43,289 nucleotides of DNA from Acinetobacter sp. ANC 4169 (GTDB taxonomy: Bacteria > Pseudomonadota > Gammaproteobacteria > Pseudomonadales > Moraxellaceae), in contig NZ_NEGE01000021.1 of NCBI RefSeq assembly GCF_002135355.1, positions 1 to 43,289 of the forward strand. The letters run 5' to 3'. Positions 34,942 through 43,108 of this stretch are shown here, in pieces. Position 1 is the first letter of the stretch. Every line of letters begins with the position of its first letter. The notes under the pieces are model-generated. The model worked only from the letters and a program-made list of their open reading frames with translations. It made no database searches and was not told where the DNA came from. Made by a program: the position numbers and the translations under genes.

Positions 34942-36129
34942 TTAAAAAATGGTTTCTTCTGAATTGGCAGAAATTTTATGAATCGATAAATCGGCACCAC
35001 GGAATTCTTCTTCTTGTGATAAACGAATACCCATGATGGCTTTCAGTGAACCGTAAACTATAAAGCCGCCAGCAAGTGCAACAGAGATTGCAAGCAAGGT
35101 GCCGATGATTTGGGAAATCATGGAAACACCACCCAAACCGCCTAACCATTGTTGTCCAAAAATCCCCACAGCCAAGCCACCGAAAGTGCCGCACACGCCG
35201 TGTAAAGGCCATACACCAAGTACATCATCTACTTTAAGTTTGTTTTGGGTATAGGTGAAAAGTTTGACAAAAATGATACCGGCAATGGCACCAATAATCA
35301 GTGCACCTACCGGGTGAACCACATCCGAACCTGCACAGATCGCTACCAGACCGGCTAAAGGACCGTTGTGCAAGAAGCCCGGGTCATTTTTACCCATGAT
35401 ATTGGCTGAAATGGTACCGCCAACCATGGCCATGAGTGAGTTAATGGCCACCAGTCCGGAAATCACATCCAGACGTTGTGCACTCATCACGTTAAAACCA
35501 AACCAGCCGACAATTAAAATCCAGGAGCCGAGGGCAAGAAAAGGAATGGAAGAAGGCGGATGTGCACTTACACGACCATCTTTTTTATAACGTCCATAAC
35601 GTGCGCCAAGTAAAATCACCGCGACCAGCGCAATCCAGCCGCCCATGGCATGTACAACCACAGAACCGGCAAAGTCATGGAAACTGGCACCAAATGTTTT
35701 GCCTAACCATGCTTGTAATCCCAAATTGCCATTCCAGGCAATTCCTTCAAAAAACGGGTAGACCAAGGCAACCAGCAATAAGGTAGCAATGGCTTGTGAA
35801 CGCATTTTGGCACGTTCAGCAATACCGCCAGAAATAATGGCAGGAATGGCAGCTGCAAAAGTAAGCAGGAAGAAACAGCGCATCAGGTTATAGCCATGAT
35901 CTGCGGCTAGCGTGGCACCGATGTGAAAAAAATGTTGCCCATATGCAATGTAATAGCCCACAAAAAAATAGGCGATGGCAGAAATGGAGAAATCTGTCAG
36001 GATTTTACTCAATGCATTGACCTGGTTTTTATGACGTACTGTCCCCAGTTCCAAAAATGCAAAACCTGCATGCATGGCTAGAACTAAAATCGCACCAAGA
36101 AGGAGAAAGAGTAAATCAATATTTTGCAT
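34942..36129 (-). CDS. amtB: Ammonium transporter, Amt/AmtB family
   Basis: Amt proteins are trimeric channels that take up ammonium through the inner membrane under nitrogen limitation. The 395-residue protein has 11 predicted helices, the family signature DFAGSVVVHAMGGWIALVA (about residues 152-170) with its first pore His, and the second pore His in WPLHGVCGTFGG. The C-terminal tail that binds GlnK in other Amt proteins is present (EEFRGADLSIHK). No glnK gene is beside it in the window. GGAG precedes the ATG at 36127-36129. An NtrC-like site lies about 160 bp upstream. Confidence 0.94.
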   Translation of the reverse strand: MQNIDLLFLLLGAILVLAMHAGFAFLELGTVRHKNQVNALSKILTDFSISAIAYFFVGYYIAYGQHFFHIGATLAADHGYNLMRCFFLLTFAAAIPAIISGGIAERAKMRSQAIATLLLVALVYPFFEGIAWNGNLGLQAWLGKTFGASFHDFAGSVVVHAMGGWIALVAVILLGARYGRYKKDGRVSAHPPSSIPFLALGSWILIVGWFGFNVMSAQRLDVISGLVAINSLMAMVGGTISANIMGKNDPGFLHNGPLAGLVAICAGSDVVHPVGALIIGAIAGIIFVKLFTYTQNKLKVDDVLGVWPLHGVCGTFGGLAVGIFGQQWLGGLGGVSMISQIIGTLLAISVALAGGFIVYGSLKAIMGIRLSQEEEFRGADLSIHKISANSEETIF

Positions 36130-36172
36130 TTCATGGCTCCATTTTAGTGCTTAAAATCACAAAAAGAAATTC

Positions 36173-36200
36173 AGTATAACCATGTGATTATTTTCGTGAA
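36173..36200 (-). promoter_or_regulatory. Possible sigma-70 promoter of amtB
   Basis: On the minus strand TTCACG (36200 to 36195) and TATACT (36178 to 36173) are separated by 16 bases; the -10 is a good match. It ends 44 bp before the start codon. I see no convincing sigma-54 -24/-12 pair in this gap. Confidence 0.5.
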
Positions 36201-36289
36201 GATGTTCGGAACGGGGAAATTTTGATTAAACCGCCTCAAAAACTCATAAGACTCGATATAAAGCAAAGAGTTATTGAAAGTATATTTTG

Positions 36290-36306
36290 TGCGCCATAAT
36301 GGTGCA
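36290..36306. promoter_or_regulatory. NtrC-like binding site upstream of amtB
   Basis: TGCGCC-ATAAT-GGTGCA differs by one base from the dyad consensus TGCACC-N5-GGTGCA of the nitrogen regulator NtrC. It lies about 125 bp upstream of the predicted amtB transcription start, a normal distance for an enhancer-type activator. Confidence 0.55.
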
Positions 36307-36719
36307 ATAATTTTAAATATAAATTATAAATAAATATATGATAATTTAGGGGAATTTAAGGTTTTAAAAGAAGTGGCTTTTATTGAGCTTTTATGGCACT
36401 GAATAGTGGCAATATTCTTAAGCGAAGATGTTAAAAAATAATTTAAACAATATTCAGTAAAAATGCCTGCTGATAAAGCAAGTTTAGATGATTTTATCAT
36501 CAATTATAGTGCATAAAAAAATCGGATTCAGATTTTAGCCAGAGATAAAGAATTTGGAATGAAGATAAAGAACGGAAATATTGAACATCCAATTTTGATG
36601 AATAATCACTCAATTCTAGATACAAATAGCCTAAACAATTGGTAGTTTTGGTTTTGATCTCAAAATAGCAAGCCGACAAGATAAGTGCTCATTTTATATT
36701 GTATTTTAAGGATTAGCCT
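36307..36719. other. A/T-rich gap between amtB and the carbonic anhydrase gene
   Basis: No intact gene is seen. The plus strand between about 36460 and 36645 contains short protein-like pieces in shifting frames (for example MPADKASLDDFIINYSA and, later, KIKNGNIEHPILMNNHSIL), each broken by stops. This might be the trace of a decayed small gene, but I recognise no family and the call is weak. Confidence 0.25.
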
Positions 36720-37454
36720 ATGAAACGGAGTATGGTTACTTGCCTGGCACTGTTCGGAATTCATTCTACTTTCGCAGCCGAAGGTACAGTTTTTGATTGG
36801 GGGTATGCAGCACAGTCAGCTGCACAGTGGAGCAAGATCAAACCAGAATATCAGGCCTGCGAGGGCTTGAACCAATCACCAATTAATATTGATCAAACCA
36901 TAGCTGCTGAACTGCCAGCCTTAAAATTCAATTACAGTTCCAAGGCTGAAACCATCATCAATAATAATCGTACGGTACAGGTTAATTTTCATGAAGGAAG
37001 TTCGCTAGCACTGGATCAACAAAGCTTTCAGTTAAAACAGTTCCATTTACATAGCCCAAGTGAAAATACCATTCAGGGGAAAAGCTATGCCATGGAAATG
37101 CATTTGGTGCATGCCAATGCACAAGGGGAGTTGGCAGTAGTCGCGGTGATGTTTGAACAGGGACAGGAAAACAAAAAACTAAAAAAATTATGGCAAGAAT
37201 TGCCGAAAAAAGCCGGTGGTGCTGTTCAGTTAAAACACCAAGACATTGCTGCCGCATTCTTACCTGAGCCTTTAGACTATTACCGTTTTAATGGTTCATT
37301 AACCACGCCACCTTGTTCTGAAGGGGTGCGCTGGATTGTACTGAAAGACATTCAGCAGGCATCAAAACAGCAGATACAGGCCTTTTCGAGTTTAATGGAG
37401 CATCCGAATAACCGCCCGGTACAGGCCACCAATGCACGTTTGGTTCTAGAGTAA
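36720..37454 (+). CDS. Alpha-class carbonic anhydrase, periplasmic
   Basis: This enzyme interconverts carbon dioxide and bicarbonate. The 244-residue protein has a signal peptide (MKRSMVTCLALFGIHSTFAA), so it acts in the periplasm. The alpha-class zinc ligands are visible: His109 and His111 in KQFHLHSPSEN and His128 in EMHLVHAN. The conserved SLTTPPCSEGVRWIV segment follows, and Cys47 with the Cys in that segment can form the usual disulfide. NQSPINID is the typical N-terminal motif. It is a one-gene unit ending at the terminator 37461-37489. Confidence 0.95.
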   Translation: MKRSMVTCLALFGIHSTFAAEGTVFDWGYAAQSAAQWSKIKPEYQACEGLNQSPINIDQTIAAELPALKFNYSSKAETIINNNRTVQVNFHEGSSLALDQQSFQLKQFHLHSPSENTIQGKSYAMEMHLVHANAQGELAVVAVMFEQGQENKKLKKLWQELPKKAGGAVQLKHQDIAAAFLPEPLDYYRFNGSLTTPPCSEGVRWIVLKDIQQASKQQIQAFSSLMEHPNNRPVQATNARLVLE

Positions 37455-37460
37455 CCCAAC

Positions 37461-37489
37461 AAAAAAGCAGATCATCCGATCTGCTTTTT
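37461..37489. terminator. Bidirectional terminator between the carbonic anhydrase gene and gltL
   Basis: AAAAAGCAGATC and GATCTGCTTTTT pair around a four-base loop between convergent genes. Confidence 0.9.
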
Positions 37490-37519
37490 ATTAATCTTTC
37501 ATAATTAAATCTTGCAGGA

Positions 37520-38263
37520 TTAATGCAAAATCTTATTCAGGAACTGCTGTGCACGTTCACCACGCTGGGTATTAAAAAATTCATCTTTGGTACAGTGTTC
37601 GACAATTTTACCTTGGTCCATAAAAATGACCCGATTAGCCACCTGACGGGCGAAGCCCATCTCATGGGTTACGCACATCATGGTCATGCCTTCTTTGGCC
37701 AGCTCCACCATCACATCCAGCACTTCATTGATCATTTCCGGATCCAGTGCCGAAGTCGGTTCATCAAACAGCATCGCAATCGGGTCCATGCTCAAGGCAC
37801 GGGCAATGGCTACACGTTGCTGCTGTCCTCCTGAAAGTTGTGCCGGAAACTTGCTGGCATGGGCACTCAGTCCAACACGATCCAGATAGGCCAAGCCTTT
37901 TTTCTTGGCTTCTGCTTCAGATCGACCCAGCACTTTAATCTGGGCAATGGTCAGGTTTTCGGTAATGCTCAAATGCGGGAACAGCTCAAAATGCTGGAAC
38001 ACCATACCCACACGGCTGCGCAGTCTGGTCAGGTCAGTTTTTGGATCCTTGATGGAAATTCCATCAACAATAATATTGCCTTGCTGGAAAGGTTCCAGAC
38101 CGTTCACAGTTTTGATCAGGGTAGACTTGCCCGAACCGGAAGGCCCACAGACCACCACCACTTCACCTTGATGAATCTGGGTGGTGCAGTCAGTCAGTAC
38201 CTGAAAATCTTTGTACCATTTGCTGACATTCTGGAGGTCAATCATCACTTTACCATCAGTCAT
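37520..38263 (-). CDS. gltL: Glutamate/aspartate ABC transporter ATP-binding protein
   Basis: This is the ATPase of a polar amino acid importer. The 247-residue protein has Walker A GPSGSGKST (about residues 40-48), the Q-loop MVFQHFELFPHL, the signature LSGGQQQRVAIARAL, Walker B AMLFDEPTSALDPE and the switch His in CVTHEMGF. It overlaps gltK by four bases (ATGA) and is the last gene of the gltI-gltJ-gltK-gltL order, which is that of the E. coli glutamate/aspartate system. Transport specificity is inferred from the binding protein and the gene order. Confidence 0.92.
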   Translation of the reverse strand: MTDGKVMIDLQNVSKWYKDFQVLTDCTTQIHQGEVVVVCGPSGSGKSTLIKTVNGLEPFQQGNIIVDGISIKDPKTDLTRLRSRVGMVFQHFELFPHLSITENLTIAQIKVLGRSEAEAKKKGLAYLDRVGLSAHASKFPAQLSGGQQQRVAIARALSMDPIAMLFDEPTSALDPEMINEVLDVMVELAKEGMTMMCVTHEMGFARQVANRVIFMDQGKIVEHCTKDEFFNTQRGERAQQFLNKILH

Positions 38264-38943
38264 ACAGTTAACTTCCTTTGTAATTTTTTAACGGCATAGG
38301 TCGCGATCATACTCACGGTAAAGTACACCAAACCTGCAAATAAAATATATTGGGTCAATAACGACATCAGGTCGCCACGTACGTAATTTGTTCTGAAAAA
38401 GTCCAGCAAACCAATGGCATAAACCATGGTTGAATCCTGAAACAGGATAATGGTTTGCTGTAACAGTAGCGGCGTCATTTTACGGAACGCTTGCGGCAAA
38501 ATAATCAGCCGCATCGACTGGCCATAGCTCATACCTAAGGCATATGCGGCTGCGGTTTGCCCTTTGGGAATGGACTGAATTCCAGCCCGGACAATTTCCG
38601 AAAAGTAAGCCGCTTCAAACAGCATAAAGGCCACGATACTCGACACCAGTGCCGTATCAATGGTCAGGTAATTCCCCGTGACTGCGGTATAGATAAACGG
38701 CACCGCAAAATAGAACCACATCAGCACCAATAACAAGGGAATTGAACGGAACAGATTGACATAGCCTTGCGCAAATAAATTCAGCACCTTAAAGGAAGAC
38801 AGGCGCATCAAGGCCAGCAGGGTACCAATCAAAATGCCCCCAATCGTGGCGCTGATGACTACTTTTAGGGTAATGCTCAGACCATGCCACAAGGCTGGAG
38901 CAGAGAGTTGTAAGTCATTTAAAAATGCAGTGAGCCATTCCAT
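38260..38943 (-). CDS. gltK: Glutamate/aspartate ABC transporter permease GltK
   Basis: The 227-residue inner-membrane permease has about five helices and the EAA-loop typical of HisMQ-type amino acid permeases: EIVRAGIQSIPKGQTAAAYALG (shown in part) and FRKMTPLLLQQTI. It starts in a one-base overlap with the gltJ stop (TAATG) and overlaps gltL by four bases, so the three are tightly coupled. It pairs with GltJ to form the heterodimeric channel. Confidence 0.92.
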   Translation of the reverse strand: MEWLTAFLNDLQLSAPALWHGLSITLKVVISATIGGILIGTLLALMRLSSFKVLNLFAQGYVNLFRSIPLLLVLMWFYFAVPFIYTAVTGNYLTIDTALVSSIVAFMLFEAAYFSEIVRAGIQSIPKGQTAAAYALGMSYGQSMRLIILPQAFRKMTPLLLQQTIILFQDSTMVYAIGLLDFFRTNYVRGDLMSLLTQYILFAGLVYFTVSMIATYAVKKLQRKLTV

Positions 38944-39686
38944 TATTTATCTCCTGCAATCAGACCGGGAACACGTAAGCGTTTTTCCAGCATATTCATT
39001 GCCTGAATTAAACAGAAGTTAATCACAATAAAGATGATGGTCACATAGGTATAAATTTCGATGGTGTTCTGGGTGTATTCACTGATGGTTTTCATCTGGG
39101 AAATAATTTCTGCCACGCCCACCAATGAAGCGATAGAGGTATTTTTAACACAGTTGGTCAACTCGGAACTGAGTGGAGGCAAAATCATCCGGAAAGATTG
39201 TGGCAAAATCACATAACGGTAAAGCTGAGCGGTACTAAAGCCCATGGCATAACCGGCATTGACTTGGCCGACAGGTAAAGCTTCGATGCCGGTACGCACC
39301 TGTTCACAGACCCGTGCGGCGGTAAATAGCCCCAAGCCGACACTGGCTGAAATCAGTGCTGTGGTATTGGCACCCAGATCATTCATCCACCATAATTTGA
39401 TGGGGGTGGGTAAAAAGTTGGGAACTACATAGAACCAGATAAACAATTGAATGAGCAGAGGGACATTACGAAATAGCGTCACATAAGCAGTGCCTATACC
39501 GCGTGCGGTTGGACTGGGCAAGGTGCGCATGATGCCCAGAATACTGCCCAAAATCAGGGCAATGCTCCAAGCCACCACGGCAATGACCAGCAGCCAGCCG
39601 AGACCGGTCACAATCCAGTTCCAATATGTCGTGTCGCCCACTCCGGTGGGCTGAAATAAGACTCCCCAGTTCCAACTATAATTCAT
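38943..39686 (-). CDS. gltJ: Glutamate/aspartate ABC transporter permease GltJ
   Basis: The 247-residue permease starts MNYSWNWGVLFQPTGVGDTT, typical of GltJ with its aromatic N-terminus, and has about five helices with the permease EAA-loop (CEQVRTGIEALPVGQVNAG and FRMILPPLSSELTN). It follows gltI after 71 bp that contain a strong hairpin, and is coupled to gltK by a one-base overlap. Confidence 0.92.
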   Translation of the reverse strand: MNYSWNWGVLFQPTGVGDTTYWNWIVTGLGWLLVIAVVAWSIALILGSILGIMRTLPSPTARGIGTAYVTLFRNVPLLIQLFIWFYVVPNFLPTPIKLWWMNDLGANTTALISASVGLGLFTAARVCEQVRTGIEALPVGQVNAGYAMGFSTAQLYRYVILPQSFRMILPPLSSELTNCVKNTSIASLVGVAEIISQMKTISEYTQNTIEIYTYVTIIFIVINFCLIQAMNMLEKRLRVPGLIAGDK

Positions 39687-39702
39687 AGTAACTCCTGAGT
39701 AG

Positions 39703-39735
39703 CATCAGGCAAAAAATCCTTTTTTTCGCCTGATG
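39703..39735 (-). other. Intercistronic hairpin between gltI and gltJ
   Basis: CATCAGGC and GCCTGATG form an eight-base stem that is extended by A6/T6 with a one-base bulge. There is no T-run after it in the minus direction. Such hairpins after binding-protein genes often keep that mRNA part more abundant than the permease part. Confidence 0.55.
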
Positions 39736-39757
39736 GATAAAGTTGTTGTTCTAATGC

Positions 39758-40705
39758 TTATTGGTCACGATCATGCGGGTTGCTGATTAAAGCCTTCAAC
39801 TGATCGGACATCTGGAAGTTCAGATTGATATTTTTTGGTGGAATCGGTTGCTGGAACCATTTCTCATACATCTTGTTGATTTCACCAGAGCTATAGGTGG
39901 CCTTAATGGCATCATCTACCACCTGTTTAAAGCCAGTATCGCCTTTACGCAGCATACAGCCATAAACTTCATGAATTGGTGCAGTTCCAACAATTACCCA
40001 TTTATTCGGATCAGCCGCCTTGGATTTTTCACCGGCCAGCAGGATGTCATCCATCATAAATGCAGCGGCACGACCATTTTGTAGCATCAGGAAAGATTCC
40101 GCATGGTCTTTACTAGAAATAATTTCACCAATACCCCATTCTTGCTGATGCTGACGGATATAACGCTCCGAAGTGGTACCCGCCGTGGTCACCAGTTTTT
40201 TACCTTTTAAGTCGGCAAAATCTTTGATGCCGGAATCTTTAGCGGTAAGCAGGCGAGAACCCACTTCAAAGAAACCGACCGAGAAATCGACTTGTTGCTG
40301 GCGTTCTTTGTTGTTGGTGGTAGAACCACATTCCAGATCAACCGTACCGTTTGACACCAGAGGAATGCGGTTTTGACTGGTCACCAGATTATAACGAATT
40401 TTTAAATCCGGCATATTCAGTTTCTGCTTCACGGCATCTACAACTTTTAACTGTAAATCGTGTGCATAGCCCACCGGCTGATTCGGGTTGTCGGCAATAT
40501 AGGAGAATGGAATAGAGGAATCGCGGTATCCCAGCACAATCGTGCCTGATTTTTTAATCTTGTCGAGTGTACCTGAAGCGGTTGCATCATTTGTACCAGC
40601 GGCTTTTTCACTTGTAGCTGGAGCTTTATTGTCACTACAAGCACTCAAGCCAAGCATGAGCGCGCTTGCACAAAGTAAGGAAGTAATACTGCGTTTATGG
40701 GTCAT
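39758..40705 (-). CDS. gltI: Glutamate/aspartate-binding lipoprotein of the ABC importer
   Basis: This periplasmic solute-binding protein (SBP family 3) has 315 residues. It carries a lipoprotein signal with lipobox LSAC (Cys23), so it is probably tethered to the membrane, unlike the soluble E. coli GltI. The SBP_bac_3 core begins at about residue 50 with LDKIKKSGTIVLGYRDSSIPFSY. The stretch TVDLECGSTTNNKERQQQVDFS is the family signature region (here shown in part: DLECGSTTNNKERQ). AAAAAGGAG is a strong ribosome-binding sequence before the ATG at 40703-40705. It is the first gene of gltIJKL. Confidence 0.92.
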   Translation of the reverse strand: MTHKRSITSLLCASALMLGLSACSDNKAPATSEKAAGTNDATASGTLDKIKKSGTIVLGYRDSSIPFSYIADNPNQPVGYAHDLQLKVVDAVKQKLNMPDLKIRYNLVTSQNRIPLVSNGTVDLECGSTTNNKERQQQVDFSVGFFEVGSRLLTAKDSGIKDFADLKGKKLVTTAGTTSERYIRQHQQEWGIGEIISSKDHAESFLMLQNGRAAAFMMDDILLAGEKSKAADPNKWVIVGTAPIHEVYGCMLRKGDTGFKQVVDDAIKATYSSGEINKMYEKWFQQPIPPKNINLNFQMSDQLKALISNPHDRDQ

Positions 40706-41039
40706 ATATAAAACTCCTTTTTATATCATTATCATCAAGTGCCAAGTTGCCCACAGAAAGCCACTTATTTTTTTATGCAAAAGATGTTTTATTTTGTCTA
40801 TATAAGTACATCAGTTTTCATCTTAAGCGAGTTTTGAAGGATTGCTCAAGCAAATTTTTTTACCGTTTTGTTACCAATAAATGACTATGAAATAAATGTT
40901 TTTTTTGGCCAAAGCCTCATAACACAAAGCCTTAACTACAGCAGGAAACATGCCAGCTGGAATATGAGTTTTACGGCTTCGACTAAAGTTCTACTCGCTA
41001 AATTTGAATAAAAGATAAAAAACCTAAGATCGTTCCGGA
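40706..41039. other. Gap upstream of gltI without a recognisable gene
   Basis: The stretch holds the leader of gltI and presumably its promoter, but no -35/-10 pair stands out: GATAAT occurs near 40728 on the minus strand with no good -35. TGGCAC is present at a suitable place for a sigma-54 -24, but the -12 TTGC is missing. I see no terminator for the gene ending at 41040 and no small gene. Confidence 0.4.
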
Positions 41040-41717
41040 TTATCTGAGCATCTGTTCCTTGATAGCCTTGGCCCAGCGGCAACAGCCACAGCGTGGGCAG
41101 GACTGCTCGGGCTGGTCAGGATGATCGACATAGCCACAGTACATGCAGGCATAATGAGTGTTGGATTCTATCTGGGTAACTTTCTGATATTGCTTGGGAA
41201 ACAGCGGTAAACCGTAACGGATGTCTTCAGGGCGAAACAGCAGGATACTAAATTTACCATCGCTTTCGAGCAGCCCGGCACTCACCTGGCCCAGATGCTC
41301 AATGCCTTGCTGGCGCATTTCGGCAAAGAACTCGTCGTGTGACATTTTCCCGCGCTTGATTTTCTCCAGTACCAATACACCATCTTCTACAATGTATAGC
41401 GACTTGCCTTCCAGTAAATCTTCAAAGGGTTGGTATTTCATCATCAGCCAGGTGGTCAGGCGGTACATCATGATGATGACGCTCATGATCAGCAGTGCCT
41501 GAATTAAGGGCAAGTCTTCGGTAAACATCGGGTCACCGGCAATCGAGCCGAGGGACAAAATAATGGCCAGTTCAAACACCGAAAGCTGCCGTACACCACG
41601 TTTACCGGTCAGACGTAAAAACAGAATAATCATGATAAACATACACACACAGCGCACCACAATTTCAGCGGCAAATTCCCAGTTGGTGTCGTGTATGAAA
41701 ATACTGGCCCAATCCAT
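41040..41717 (-). CDS. DUF421 (YetF-like) membrane protein with C-terminal zinc ribbon
   Basis: The 225-residue protein has three membrane helices in the first 85 residues, with the DUF421 signature LRLTGKRGVRQLSVFELAII (about 34-53). A soluble domain follows (about 90-180) with EGKSLYIVEDGVLV and MRQQGIEHLGQVSAGLLESD, as in YetF/YcaP-like proteins. The last 45 residues add a zinc-ribbon-like part with CMYC and CPRCGCC, which is not general for DUF421 proteins. The function of the family is not settled. The start is the ATG at 41715-41717. It is divergent from the J-domain gene. Confidence 0.88.
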   Translation of the reverse strand: MDWASIFIHDTNWEFAAEIVVRCVCMFIMIILFLRLTGKRGVRQLSVFELAIILSLGSIAGDPMFTEDLPLIQALLIMSVIIMMYRLTTWLMMKYQPFEDLLEGKSLYIVEDGVLVLEKIKRGKMSHDEFFAEMRQQGIEHLGQVSAGLLESDGKFSILLFRPEDIRYGLPLFPKQYQKVTQIESNTHYACMYCGYVDHPDQPEQSCPRCGCCRWAKAIKEQMLR

Positions 41718-41999
41718 GTGTATGATTCCTTATCTCTGCTTCATTGATCATTCTTTTATAATATGCACCAGTAGAGCAGAAGGTATGTTTATAGTTCGGT
41801 AAAGAACTGCAATTATTTTAGTGACTTAGTTAATGCAAATAAAAAACGGCTTTAGAATGGAAAATGAGCAGTTTCACACAAGTCAGCACGGTTCACTTTG
41901 GTAAGCCCGCTATGGCATTGCTTCTGCTGATCGAGTTCAGGATGTAAGGATCACTTCGCGCAAATCAGGTATAATTTTCTTTTTGCTTTGACTAGAGCC

Positions 42000-43067
42000 A
42001 TGTCTTTCAATTTAAAAACCACGGTTCAACCCGATGCCGAGCTTTCGCCGCAGCAGAGAAAGCTGAACCGGCTGATTGATAAAATTGAACAGCAGCAGCT
42101 TGAACTGAAGCAGTGGCAGCAGGCGCAGGAACAGATTCAGCAATATACCCGTCAGACTTTGATGCCTGTTTATCATGAGCTACATACGGTACTGTTTCAG
42201 CAACTGGAACAGCTATGGAAGCATTTGCATGAGGCAGAATTTTCCAAGGCAGAAGCGACGCAGCTGGATGTCAAAATCCAGTATCTTGCGGCTTACTTAA
42301 AGGATTCTCAATCTTTATCAGGGCAACAAGCCCAGATCGTTGAGGACATTTATAATTACTATCAACAGCATATTGAATACACTCAAGCCAGAAAAAATAA
42401 AAAGCAAAGCGTAGAGGATATAAAGCTGTTCTTTGCTGATGACGATGCTTCGGATCAGATGGCCTCTGACGATTTTGAAGAATGGGATACCGAGCAGTAC
42501 AGCCAAGTTCGCGAGCAAGCCAAGCTTAAACGCCAGCAGGAAAAACTGGAGCAAGCGTCAAAGCTGGCTGAGCAGTCGTTGAAAACAGTGTACTTAAAAA
42601 TTGCTGCCACTATTCACCCCGATCGTGAACCGGATGAAGCTAAAAAAGTAGAAAAGACTGAGTTGTTGCAACGGGCGAATGAGGCCTATGCAGCGCAGGA
42701 TTTATTTTATCTGCTGAAATTGCAAATCCAGATTGAGCAGAATCGGGGCGGCTCATCAAAAAGTTTAAGTGCCGAGCAGATGAAGTTTTATCAACTGGCT
42801 TTAGATATGCAAAGCCAAAAGTTGGATGATCAAATAGACGAAATTATTCAATTGCTGAGCTGGAATAGAAAAACATGGACAGGCAAAGTAAAAATTACAG
42901 ATTTATATAAGCAGGTGGATGCTGATACTTCAGCGCTGAAAAAGCAGCTAAAAGGGGAGAAAGAACGGTTAAAGTATATGAGGAAGGTAAGTGGGGTAGA
43001 GATGTTGATGGGGAATAATGTGCTTCGATGCTTTTCTCCCTCTCCCTATGGGAGAGGTTCGGGGTGA
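42000..43067 (+). CDS. J-domain protein with N-terminal coiled coil; C-terminus extended into a repeat
   Basis: Residues 1-130 are strongly helical and rich in Gln and Glu (likely coiled coil). Residues about 190-245 form a J domain with the Hsp70-activating HPD at 206-208 (AATIHPDREPDEAKK). It has no G/F region or zinc fingers, so it is a class III J protein that would recruit DnaK to a specific client. I chose the ATG at 42000; an in-frame TTG at 41988 lacks support. TATAAT at 41970-41975 may be its -10. The last residues (about 342-355, RCFSPSPYGRGSG) are encoded by a CTCTCCC/GGGAGAG repeat, and the stop is two bases before the IS end, so the native C-terminus may differ. Confidence 0.85.
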   Translation: MSFNLKTTVQPDAELSPQQRKLNRLIDKIEQQQLELKQWQQAQEQIQQYTRQTLMPVYHELHTVLFQQLEQLWKHLHEAEFSKAEATQLDVKIQYLAAYLKDSQSLSGQQAQIVEDIYNYYQQHIEYTQARKNKKQSVEDIKLFFADDDASDQMASDDFEEWDTEQYSQVREQAKLKRQQEKLEQASKLAEQSLKTVYLKIAATIHPDREPDEAKKVEKTELLQRANEAYAAQDLFYLLKLQIQIEQNRGGSSKSLSAEQMKFYQLALDMQSQKLDDQIDEIIQLLSWNRKTWTGKVKITDLYKQVDADTSALKKQLKGEKERLKYMRKVSGVEMLMGNNVLRCFSPSPYGRGSG

Positions 43068-43069
43068 GG
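43036..43069. repeat. REP-like palindromic repeat abutting the right IS
   Basis: CTCTCCC-TAT-GGGAGAG (43040-43056) is followed by GTTCGGGGTGAGG. This CCCTCTCCC...GGGAGAGG...GGGGTGAGG pattern is, from general knowledge, a widely dispersed intergenic repeat in proteobacteria. The IS begins directly after GGGGTGAGG, so it appears inserted in the repeat. Confidence 0.65.
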
Positions 43070-43108
43070 TGATCCTAGACAGTATCGTGGACAATCGGTC
43101 CCTCTAAA
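43070..43108. repeat. Terminal inverted repeat of the right IS copy
   Basis: It starts TGATCCTAG and contains TGGACA at 43088-43093 and GTCCCTCTAAA at 43098-43108. It matches the left end at the same spacing. The OrfB stop codon lies inside it, as is common in IS3 elements. Confidence 0.8.

Noticed and set aside
40735..40760. Sigma-54 promoter for gltI
   Set aside because: TGGCAC is present on the minus strand but the -12 element TTGC is missing at the required distance.
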